Of a stretch of DNA of 21,052 nt, positions 15,337 to 20,895 are shown piece by piece; position 1 is the stretch's first letter; the number at the start of each line of letters is the position of its first letter. Source of the stretch: JALWZX01 sp964506905. GTDB lineage: Bacteria; Patescibacteriota; WWE3; 2-01-FULL-39-13. The stretch lies in the NCBI GenBank assembly GCA_964506905.1, contig CAZDNW010000060.1, positions 1 to 21,052 on the forward strand, given 5' to 3'. The translations under genes were made by a program, and so were the position numbers. The notes beneath the pieces are model-generated. The model had not been told where the DNA came from. It did not search any database and was given only the letters and a program-made list of their open reading frames with translations.

Positions 15337-15882
15337 TTAATCTTTTTCTTTATCATTTCGTTTATCAGCCCATGATCGCATTCCTAAAAATACAGCTAGA
15401 GAAAGTATTATCGCACCCATGCCGACACCTAATGTTAATATATCTCTTGTTGCACCCGCAAAAACGGCACCCATAAAATTAACCGCAAGAACAACAACTG
15501 TAACGCCTATTAAATTTGTTTCTAATTGTTCTGTGCTGGTAACTCTTAACCACCTTGGGAATTTTATTTCTTTTATAAATAATTGGTAAAATCCGATTGC
15601 GGTAATGTATAAAACTGTTCCTACTAAAAATGTGTGTACATATTCTATTACTTCATAGGTTATTATAGATTTATCAGTATTATGTGTAGGCTCTATAAAT
15701 CCAAAATATGTCATTGTTATATCATATAGGAGTTTTAGTAAACCTATTCCCCCAAAAAAGAAAAATACTGCGGATGCAAGGATTAGCCCAATTATAGGTA
15801 ATAGAATTAGGTATCTCGTTGATAGTACAATTTTAGCAACCTTTGTGTTGTGTATTTTCTCAACTTTTTTTGTTTCACTCAT
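15337..15882 (-). CDS. UPF0114 / YqhA-family membrane protein
   Basis: The 181-residue protein shows UPF0114 signatures: STRYLILLPIIGLILASAVF (21-40) in the first helix, KFPRWLRV in the short cytosolic loop near 106-114, and LETNLIGVTVVVLAVNFMGA (120-139). Four hydrophobic helices are expected (about 24-45, 82-101, 125-146, 150-168), ending in a charged tail ADKRNDKEKD. The family is widespread in bacteria and has no firmly known activity. A TTGAAA/TATAAC promoter ends 7 nt before the ATG, so its mRNA is probably leaderless. It is the first gene of the minus-strand series with the Nudix gene and mscS, and is divergent from arsR. Confidence 0.88.
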   Translation of the reverse strand: MSETKKVEKIHNTKVAKIVLSTRYLILLPIIGLILASAVFFFFGGIGLLKLLYDITMTYFGFIEPTHNTDKSIITYEVIEYVHTFLVGTVLYITAIGFYQLFIKEIKFPRWLRVTSTEQLETNLIGVTVVVLAVNFMGAVFAGATRDILTLGVGMGAIILSLAVFLGMRSWADKRNDKEKD

Positions 15883-15889
15883 TGTGTTA

Positions 15890-15917
15890 GTTATATCACA
15901 AAGGTAAGGATTTTCAA
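15890..15917 (-). promoter_or_regulatory. Extended -10 promoter of the UPF0114 gene
   Basis: On the minus strand TTGAAA (15912-15917), 16-nt spacer and TGATATAAC, an extended -10 whose hexamer is 15890-15895. The hexamer ends 7 nt before the ATG. Confidence 0.6.
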
Positions 15918-15930
15918 CCTATATTATTGT

Positions 15931-15958
15931 TTGACAACCAGAGGGACTCATGTATAAT
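15931..15958 (+). promoter_or_regulatory. Consensus promoter of the ArsR-type regulator
   Basis: Perfect TTGACA (15931-15936), 16-nt spacer and perfect TATAAT (15953-15958). It is the strongest consensus promoter in the window. Initiation would fall near 15965, at the left edge of the palindrome at 15966-15983. Confidence 0.75.
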
Positions 15959-15965
15959 TTTAATA

Positions 15966-15983
15966 GTTCAATTTGTTTTGAAC
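15966..15983 (+). promoter_or_regulatory. Palindromic putative operator of the ArsR-type regulator
   Basis: GTTCAA (15966-15971) and TTGAAC (15978-15983) are exact inverted repeats with a 6-nt spacer. The site sits at the predicted +1 of a consensus promoter and ends 6 nt before the arsR start. This is a classic position for autorepression by a dimeric winged-helix protein, although the same bases could also fold as an RNA hairpin. Confidence 0.5.
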
Positions 15984-15989
15984 AATTAA

Positions 15990-16265
15990 ATGAATAACAA
16001 ATTAGAAAATTTATGGTTGTTTGATGAGAATAGGCTTTTAATATTGAGAGAATTGTATGTTTGTGATATGTCCGAAAATTTGTGCGGTTGTGATTTAACG
16101 CAAGTTCTTAATATAAAAAAAAATTTGTTGTCGTATCATATAAAGGTTTTGAGAGATAATGGTATAATAGAAGAAGTTAAGTGCGGACGAAGGAAAGAGT
16201 ATGTAATTTGTAAGGATAAGATTGAATTAGTTTCACAAGCATTAAGTATTGTGAATCTAATTTAG
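15990..16265 (+). CDS. ArsR/SmtB-type winged-helix regulator with CxC motif
   Basis: ArsR/SmtB proteins are small dimeric repressors that leave DNA when they bind metal or when thiols react. The 91-residue protein has a winged-helix core: LTQVLNIKKNLLSYHIKVLR (36-55) is the helix-turn-helix, followed by the wing VKCGRRKEYVICKD (63-76). Cys32 and Cys34 in LCGCDL correspond to the CxC site of the ArsR LCVCDL motif. Three more Cys (25, 65, 74) make a thiol-rich protein that could sense As(III), a soft metal or oxidants. It lies directly behind a consensus promoter and a palindrome, suggesting autoregulation. No arsenic resistance gene is adjacent; redox genes follow. Effector is inference. Confidence 0.85.
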   Translation: MNNKLENLWLFDENRLLILRELYVCDMSENLCGCDLTQVLNIKKNLLSYHIKVLRDNGIIEEVKCGRRKEYVICKDKIELVSQALSIVNLI

Positions 16266-16314
16266 GGCTGATATGGACAGGAGAGGGTATGCAAATCATA
16301 CTCTCTATCAGCCC
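16265..16314 (+). terminator. Long bulged hairpin after the ArsR gene
   Basis: GGGCTGAT (16265-16272) pairs with ATCAGCCC (16307-16314), and AGAGGGTATG (16282-16291) pairs with CATACTCTCT (16297-16306) with one G-T wobble and a 5-nt loop. A 9-nt bulge (16273-16281) lies on the left side. The hairpin begins on the last base of the stop codon. No T-run follows, so it may be a Rho-type or 3'-stabilising structure or a small RNA rather than a simple terminator. Confidence 0.45.
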
Positions 16315-16372
16315 CGTAAATGACTTTTGTTTATTTTTCTCATCAAACAAAGCAAAGTTTATGTTTTAGGTT

Positions 16373-16404
16373 TTAGCATTGTTGGGGATTTCTAACATTG
16401 CTAA
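16373..16404 (+). promoter_or_regulatory. Inverted repeat upstream of the glutaredoxin gene
   Basis: TTAGCATTGTT (16373-16383) and AACATTGCTAA (16394-16404) pair at 10 of 11 positions around a 10-nt loop. It ends 15 nt before the ATG. It could be an operator or a leader stem-loop. No clear -10 with the 6-nt spacing lies between it and the gene. Confidence 0.45.
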
Positions 16405-16419
16405 CAAAAATTATTAGTT

Positions 16420-16677
16420 ATGGCAGAAGATACAAAGAAAAAACATTCTGTTAAAGTTTTCTCAACACCCAGTTGTCCTTGGTGTGTTAGGGTTAAACAG
16501 TATTTAGATTACAATGATATACCATATCAAGACATTGATGTTTCTAGAGATCAGCAAGCGGCAGTTGAAATGGTTAGGAAATCAGGGCAACAAGGAGTAC
16601 CCCAACTGTGGATTGATGGGCATGTTGTAGTAGGTTTTAATAAACCAATGATTGATAAATTGTTGGGGTTAAATTGA
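16420..16677 (+). CDS. Glutaredoxin-like / NrdH-type redoxin
   Basis: The 85-residue thioredoxin-fold protein has the dithiol active site STPSCPWCVRVK (15-26; Cys19 and Cys22), the cis-proline loop GVPQLWIDG (59-67) and the terminal GF pair (72-73) before the last helix. These are the hallmarks of glutaredoxins and NrdH redoxins. It transfers electrons to ribonucleotide reductase or other disulfide enzymes. A thioredoxin reductase gene lies 585 bp downstream, so reduction by TrxB rather than glutathione is likely, but this is inference. It ends with tandem stops TGA TAG and a strong terminator follows at once, so it is a one-gene transcript at the 3' side. Confidence 0.93.
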   Translation: MAEDTKKKHSVKVFSTPSCPWCVRVKQYLDYNDIPYQDIDVSRDQQAAVEMVRKSGQQGVPQLWIDGHVVVGFNKPMIDKLLGLN

Positions 16678-16686
16678 TAGAGGTGG

Positions 16687-16720
16687 GGCGAGATTTGACA
16701 GCGTCAAATCTCGCCTTTTT
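16687..16720 (+). terminator. Strong intrinsic terminator after the glutaredoxin gene
   Basis: A perfect 13-bp stem, GGCGAGATTTGAC (16687-16699) with GTCAAATCTCGCC (16703-16715), has a 3-nt loop and is followed by TTTTT (16716-16720). It is the clearest terminator in the window. Confidence 0.92.
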
Positions 16721-16727
16721 AACCGGT

Positions 16728-16754
16728 TTGATACAAAACAAATTTATGTATAAT
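16728..16754 (+). promoter_or_regulatory. Promoter of groES
   Basis: TTGATA (16728-16733), 15-nt spacer and TATAAT (16749-16754). It leaves a leader of about 75 nt before the groES ATG, unlike the leaderless genes elsewhere in the window. Confidence 0.6.
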
Positions 16755-16787
16755 ATAAATAGTTTAAAGTAAGTTTAGTTTGTGCTT

Positions 16788-16815
16788 TTTAAAGTTTCAC
16801 TAATGAAGCTTTAAA
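16788..16815 (+). promoter_or_regulatory. Stem-loop in the groES leader
   Basis: TTTAAAGTTTC (16788-16798) pairs with GAAGCTTTAAA (16805-16815) through 11 bp including one U-G wobble, with a 6-nt loop. It ends 19 nt before the ATG. It does not match the CIRCE heat-shock operator. An RNA thermosensor or 5' stabiliser is possible. Confidence 0.5.
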
Positions 16816-16834
16816 GGCAATTTGAATTAGTATT

Positions 16835-17119
16835 ATGAATGTAAAAAAAGTTGTTCCTCTAGACGATAAAATTTTTGTAGAAATAGTAGAAGACACAGAA
16901 GCAAAGACCGAATCAGGCATTTACTTACCAGAAGATGTTGATAAAGGTAAACCAATTTACGGAAAAGTATTAGCAGTTGGTGATAACAAGGATATGATCA
17001 AGGTTGCAGTTGGCGATTATGTTGTTTTTCAAAAGTTTTCTGGAACAGAGGTAGAATATCAAGGTAAAGATTGCTTGATTTTATCAAGTACTGATATTTT
17101 AGCTAAAGTTGAATTATAG
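16835..17119 (+). CDS. groES: Co-chaperonin GroES
   Basis: GroES caps the GroEL folding chamber as a heptameric ring. The 94-residue length is normal. Family motifs are VPLDDKIFVEIV (7-18), the mobile loop that contacts GroEL, TESGIYLPEDVDKGKPIYG (25-43), KVLAVGD (44-50) and the second beta barrel GDYVVFQKFSGTEVEYQGKD (60-79) with ILSSTDILAKVE at the end. It has its own promoter and leader, and an intrinsic terminator 16 bp after the stop, so groEL is not in the same operon and must be elsewhere. No Shine-Dalgarno at useful distance. Confidence 0.96.
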   Translation: MNVKKVVPLDDKIFVEIVEDTEAKTESGIYLPEDVDKGKPIYGKVLAVGDNKDMIKVAVGDYVVFQKFSGTEVEYQGKDCLILSSTDILAKVEL

Positions 17120-17135
17120 TTTGCAATTAGTTAAG

Positions 17136-17158
17136 GGCTAGGTAACTAGCCTTTTTTT
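17136..17158 (+). terminator. Intrinsic terminator after groES
   Basis: GGCTAG (17136-17141) and CTAGCC (17146-17151) form a 6-bp stem with loop GTAA, followed by seven T (17152-17158). Confidence 0.88.
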
Positions 17159-17262
17159 ATGCAATAGTATTAGGAATTCGTTGTGCATAGTTTGATAGGT
17201 TAAGTAGATATCGTTTTATTGTTTGATTTAAATATGCCGATTGAATTCCACCTAACAAAAAT

Positions 17263-18213
17263 ATGAGTGAAAATATAAGAGAAGTTATAATTATTGGTTC
17301 AGGACCTGCTGGATTAACAGCGGGTATTTATAATGGGCGAGCAGATTTAAACCCTTTGATTATTGCAGGGTTTGAATATGGCGGGCAATTAATGAATACT
17401 ACACTTGTTGAAAATTATCCCGGGTTTGTTGATGGCGTTGATGGCCCAGAACTTATGCAAAACATGATGAAACAAGCTGAAAAATATGGCGCGGAATTTG
17501 TGTATGAAGATGCAGTTGAAGTCGATTTTAGCGATGAGATAAAGGTTGTAAAAACAAATGCAGGGAATGAATTTAAATCTAAATCTGTAATTATTGCGAC
17601 CGGTTCTTCCCCAAGAAGGCTTCATGTAAAAGGCGAAGATGAATTTTACGGACGAGGTGTTTCTGTTTGTGCAACTTGTGATGCAGCTTTTTATAGAGAT
17701 AAGGTTGTTGCAGTTGTAGGTGGTGGTGATAGTGCTATGGAAGAATCTTCTTATTTAACAAAATTTGCCACTAAAGTTTATGTAATTCATAGACGCGATG
17801 AATTTAGAGCTTCTAAAGCAATGCAAAACAGAGTTTTTAATAATGAAAAGATAGAAATTGTTTGGAATTCAGAGGTTATCGAAATTAAAGGTTCGCAGTT
17901 TGTAGAAACTTTGGTTTTGAAAAACACACAAACGGGTGAAACAAGCGAACTAAAAGTTGACGGGTTATTTTTAGCAATTGGTCATATTCCAAATACTAAA
18001 TTTTTAGAAGGTAAAGTTGGTTTAGATGATCAAGGATATGTTGTTGTAACTGATAACACGAAAACAAGTGTTGATGGTGTATTTGTTGCAGGTGACGTAA
18101 GAGATTACAGATACCAACAAGCTATTACTGCAGCGGGAATGGGGTGCATGGCGGCATTAGACGCAGAAAAATGGTTAGCTGAAAGAGAAGACGAAGCAAA
18201 TGGTAACAACTAA
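17263..18213 (+). CDS. trxB: Thioredoxin reductase (NADPH, low molecular weight type)
   Basis: TrxB passes electrons from NADPH through FAD and a redox disulfide to thioredoxin-type proteins. The FAD-binding GSGPAGLTAGIY (12-23), ATGSSPR (112-118), redox-active CATC (136-139), NADPH-binding VVGGGDSAMEE (151-161) with HRRDEFRASK (176-185), and the C-terminal FAD motif VFVAGDVRDYRYQQAITAAG are all present. Length 316 is normal. The HRRxxxR pattern indicates NADPH preference. It is preceded by the groES terminator, so it has its own promoter in 17159-17262, where none is certain. The nearby glutaredoxin-like protein is the likely local substrate. A weak AT hairpin (18212-18232) follows the stop. 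Confidence 0.97.
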   Translation: MSENIREVIIIGSGPAGLTAGIYNGRADLNPLIIAGFEYGGQLMNTTLVENYPGFVDGVDGPELMQNMMKQAEKYGAEFVYEDAVEVDFSDEIKVVKTNAGNEFKSKSVIIATGSSPRRLHVKGEDEFYGRGVSVCATCDAAFYRDKVVAVVGGGDSAMEESSYLTKFATKVYVIHRRDEFRASKAMQNRVFNNEKIEIVWNSEVIEIKGSQFVETLVLKNTQTGETSELKVDGLFLAIGHIPNTKFLEGKVGLDDQGYVVVTDNTKTSVDGVFVAGDVRDYRYQQAITAAGMGCMAALDAEKWLAEREDEANGNN

Positions 18214-18254
18214 ATATTGCGTATTAATATTTTAAGTGTTTACTTATTATTTAA

Positions 18255-18278
18255 TTCTTTGGCAACTTAGTCAAAGAA
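18255..18278 (+). promoter_or_regulatory. Inverted repeat upstream of gdhA
   Basis: TTCTTTG (18255-18261) and CAAAGAA (18272-18278) are exact inverted copies around a 10-nt loop, ending 18 nt before the ATG. The layout resembles the stem-loop before the glutaredoxin gene. TTGGCA at 18259-18264 could be a -35, so an operator is also possible. Confidence 0.45.
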
Positions 18279-18296
18279 CTAACTAAACAAAATAAA

Positions 18297-19688
18297 ATGT
18301 TTAATTCCCCAAAATTTTTAGTAAAAGTAAAAGAAGATAACCCTAACCAACCAGAATTTTTACAAGCAGTTGAAGAATTTATATCGTCAATAGAAGGGTT
18401 TTTGAATTCCAATAAAAAATATTTAGAAAACGGGCTGTTAGAAAGGATTGTAGAACCTGAAAGAGTTATTATGTTTAGGGTTCCTTGGGTTGATGATAAT
18501 GGAAAGGTACAAGTTAATAAAGGGTATCGCGTTCAATTTAATAGTGCGATTGGCCCATACAAAGGGGGATTAAGATTTCATAAATCAGTAAATTTAAGCA
18601 TTTTAAAATTTTTAGGATTTGAACAAATATTTAAAAATAGTTTAACTGGATTACCAATGGGTGGAGGCAAAGGAGGTAGTGATTTTGACCCTCACGGCAA
18701 AAGTGATGGGGAAGTTATGCGTTTTTGCCAATCTTTTATGAGTGAATTGTATAGACACATTGGTCCTAATACAGATGTTCCTGCTGGTGATATTGGAGTA
18801 GGCGCTCGCGAAATAGGGTTTTTGTTTGGGGAATATAAGCGATTGCAAAATGAATTTACAGGCGTCTTAACTGGAAAAGGTTTAGAATGGGGCGGAAGCA
18901 ATATAAGACCAGAAGCAACAGGGTATGGCCTAATTTATTTCTTAGTAGAAATGTTAAAAACCAAAGAAGAGAATCTCGTTGGTAAAACCATTGCAATCTC
19001 TGGATCTGGAAATGTTGCTCAATATGCAACAGAAAAAGCAATAGAACTTGGCGGACGCGTTGTAACATTATCCGATTCAAGCGGATATGTTTACGATAAA
19101 GCAGGAATCGACCAAGAAAAATTAGAATTTGTTAAAAAATTAAAAAATGTAAAACGCGGAAGGATAAAAGAATATGCTGATAAATTTAGCGGTGGTGAAT
19201 ATTTTGAAGGCAAAAAACCTTGGGAAGTAAAAGTTGACATTGCATTGCCTTGTGCTACACAAAACGAAATTGACGAGTCAGATGCAAAAACACTAGTTGA
19301 AAATGGCGTGATGGCAGTAGCCGAAGGTGCAAACATGCCAAGTACAAATGAAGCAATTAAAGTTTATCAAGATGCAGGTATATTATATGCACCTGGCAAA
19401 GCATCAAATGCTGGCGGTGTTGCTGTTTCTGGTTTAGAAATGTCTCAAAACGGCTTGCGAATGGTGTGGTCTAGAGAAGAGGTAGATGAAAAACTAAAAA
19501 CAATAATGAAAAACATTCATAAAACAACGGTTAAATACGGCATAGAAGATGGTGCAAATGTTGATGTGGAACAAGAAGGAATATTAGAAGGTATTGGAAC
19601 TAAATATAAGATTGACTATGTCAAAGGCGCAAATGTAGGTGGATTTATTAAGGTAGCAGATGCTATGTTGAGTCAAGGGGTGGTGTAG
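18297..19688 (+). CDS. gdhA: Glutamate dehydrogenase, hexameric class I type
   Basis: GDH interconverts glutamate and 2-oxoglutarate plus ammonium. Motifs: FRVPWVDDNGKVQVNKGYRV (60-79), GPYKGGLRFH (86-95), PMGGGKGGSDFDP (120-132) with the substrate Lys125, and VPAGDIGVGAREIGFL (161-176) with catalytic Asp165. TGKGLEWGGS and RPEATGYG follow, then the Rossmann loop GSGNVAQYA and GANMPST and APGKASNAGGV in the C-terminal half. The 463-residue length and GLEWGGS motif match the hexameric bacterial (often NADP-linked) class. The gene stands alone after trxB and is followed by a perfect palindrome at the junction with a convergent gene. A role in ammonium assimilation or in amino-acid use by a host-dependent cell are both possible. 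Confidence 0.96.
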   Translation: MFNSPKFLVKVKEDNPNQPEFLQAVEEFISSIEGFLNSNKKYLENGLLERIVEPERVIMFRVPWVDDNGKVQVNKGYRVQFNSAIGPYKGGLRFHKSVNLSILKFLGFEQIFKNSLTGLPMGGGKGGSDFDPHGKSDGEVMRFCQSFMSELYRHIGPNTDVPAGDIGVGAREIGFLFGEYKRLQNEFTGVLTGKGLEWGGSNIRPEATGYGLIYFLVEMLKTKEENLVGKTIAISGSGNVAQYATEKAIELGGRVVTLSDSSGYVYDKAGIDQEKLEFVKKLKNVKRGRIKEYADKFSGGEYFEGKKPWEVKVDIALPCATQNEIDESDAKTLVENGVMAVAEGANMPSTNEAIKVYQDAGILYAPGKASNAGGVAVSGLEMSQNGLRMVWSREEVDEKLKTIMKNIHKTTVKYGIEDGANVDVEQEGILEGIGTKYKIDYVKGANVGGFIKVADAMLSQGVV

Positions 19689-19695
19689 AAAAATC

Positions 19696-19725
19696 TTCAC
19701 AAATTAATTTAAATTAATTTGTGAA
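19696..19725. repeat. 30-nt perfect palindrome between convergent genes
   Basis: The left arm TTCACAAATTAATTT (19696-19710) is exactly complementary in reverse to 19711-19725, with no loop bases. The inner part is also a tandem AAATTAATTT repeat. It starts 7 bp after the gdhA stop and contains the stop of the opposing reading frame at 19704. It probably serves as an AT-rich bidirectional terminator, though no long T-run follows on either strand. Confidence 0.7.
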
Positions 19726-20000
19726 TCTTGATATACCATTAAACCTACTTTAAAGATTTCAAATTTAGATTCGCGAGAAAATCCATTTAGCCTTTCTGAA
19801 ATGATAACCAATCGCTCACTTTTTCCGTCCCTTTTGATGAAAGGCGGGAAATCGTTTAGGCCATATACATCCCTCAACACTGAAAGATACTCAGCTCTTT
19901 CGTTATGTATTAATAATTGTAATTTAAAAGAACTTTTTACACCCTCTATAAAATGGAGATAATTAATGGTAGCAAAATCCACCATTAGAAACACCCCCAT
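19704..20000 (-). CDS. 98-aa open remainder of the decayed gene, hypothetical
   Basis: The ATG at 20000 could start a 98-residue protein (MGVFLMVDFATINYLHFIEG and on), with a second in-frame ATG at 19985. It is mixed alpha/beta in character, soluble, with KRDGKSERLVIISERLNGFS near the middle-end. No family is recognised. No -10 or Shine-Dalgarno lies at a useful distance, and the frame is continuous with the upstream coding-like frame except for one TGA. It is more likely the C-terminal part of a broken gene than an independent one. Confidence 0.4.
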   Translation of the reverse strand: MGVFLMVDFATINYLHFIEGVKSSFKLQLLIHNERAEYLSVLRDVYGLNDFPPFIKRDGKSERLVIISERLNGFSRESKFEIFKVGLMVYQDSQINLN

Positions 20001-20281
20001 ATCTCTAATTTTTCAAACCCCTTCTAGTAATTCTCCTTGCGAATCAAACACATCTACATCACCACTAAAAGTATTTAAGCTTATTATAGAGGGCTTTTTA
20101 GCCACTTGTATAATATTTTGTTCTACTTTATTGAAATATGGAATCCCTTTATTACTTTTCAATTTTAATAAAGTAACCCATTTTGACAATTCCGCTACCT
20201 CGAAATGGTTTAGGTTTGTATCTGGTAACTGTAATAATTGATGATTTATCGGGTCTAAAAAATCATCTCACTATCGTTCAT
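19704..20281 (-). pseudogene. Decayed hypothetical gene with one frameshift and one in-frame TGA
   Basis: A protein-like frame runs leftward from the ATG at 20281 (MNDSEMIF). It hits TAG at a run of six T (20257-20262 on the plus strand as A), and shifting back one base joins it to an open frame LDPINHQLLQLPDTNLNHFE and on, through SGDVDVFDSQGELLEGV. That frame stops at TGA 20013-20015 and resumes in the same frame as KIRDMGVFLMVDFATI, ending at 19704. Intact, it would be about 190 residues. TATTAA ends 6 nt before the 20281 ATG, as at other starts here. Loss of one T plus a point mutation explains the lesions; sequencing error in the T-run is possible. No family recognised and no membrane helix evident. 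Confidence 0.5.
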
Positions 20282-20316
20282 TTAGCATTAATAAGCAAAT
20301 AATATATACTGTGAGG

Positions 20317-20883
20317 TTAATATTTGGGCATATTTGTTGTGTTACTCTTAACTATAAACAATTGCGATAAGGCTTCTGCACTCTCCTTTATACTATTTAT
20401 ACTTAAATTCGACACCTTTAATAACATAAGTCCTTCACTCACCCTATCATAAACTCCTGTGAAGGCATCATCAGATGCCTTAGGATCTAATACAACCAAC
20501 GCCGATTCAGCCGGTAATAGTTCATAATATAAACCACTATTAGAATGTACGCTTATTGATTGTTCAGGAATTATTTTAGCTGCATCATTAAATGCGTTTA
20601 CAATGTCCAAATCATTGGGCAAACGAGCTAATACTTCAACATCGTTTAACTCATTCAAAACCTTTGGCGGCTGAATCATTTCATAAGCCATATATAATAA
20701 ATCTTTATCCCCTACCAATCCAAGTTCTGCTAATAATCGCAATATCCGCACATATTCTGTTGGTATGTTGGCATTTAATATTTCCCATGGCCAACATACC
20801 ATATCTAGTCTGTTCAATGTATCTGTGTGAAAAATTCCGTTTGGAATACCTGGTGGTATATCTTGGATTCTTTTTGTGGGCAT
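20317..20883 (-). CDS. Hypothetical soluble protein, unknown function
   Basis: The 188-residue protein opens MPTKRIQDIPPGIPNGIFHT and has no signal peptide or membrane helix. The first half is helical with a WPWEIL motif near 32-37 and a Leu-rich stretch (RILRLLAELGLVGDKDLLYM, 46-65); the second half has strands such as SALVVLDP and GLMLLKVSNLS. I recognise no family or catalytic motif. It begins 12 bp after the trpS stop and may be read from the trpS transcript; a TATGGT hexamer 6 nt before the ATG is a weak alternative -10. With the neighbouring decayed gene it forms an accessory pocket between gdhA and trpS. Confidence 0.7.
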   Translation of the reverse strand: MPTKRIQDIPPGIPNGIFHTDTLNRLDMVCWPWEILNANIPTEYVRILRLLAELGLVGDKDLLYMAYEMIQPPKVLNELNDVEVLARLPNDLDIVNAFNDAAKIIPEQSISVHSNSGLYYELLPAESALVVLDPKASDDAFTGVYDRVSEGLMLLKVSNLSINSIKESAEALSQLFIVKSNTTNMPKY

Positions 20884-20895
20884 ATTTCTACCATA

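Noticed and set aside
16373..16404. CIRCE heat-shock operator (TTAGCA ... TGCTAA)
   Set aside because: The outer hexamers match but CIRCE needs TTAGCACTC-N9-GAGTGCTAA; the inner bases and 32-nt length differ.
18651..19336. Minus-strand frames inside gdhA
   Set aside because: They lie opposite a conserved glutamate dehydrogenase and have no start signals or family features.
20013..20015. In-frame TGA read as Gly (SR1/Gracilibacteria code)
   Set aside because: All conserved genes here are free of internal TGA, and murF ends with TGA at its expected length, so TGA is a stop in this genome.
19704..20281. Toxin-antitoxin pair of two small genes
   Set aside because: The two frames are the same frame split by one TGA, the upstream one has no start without a frameshift, and neither resembles a known toxin or antitoxin.
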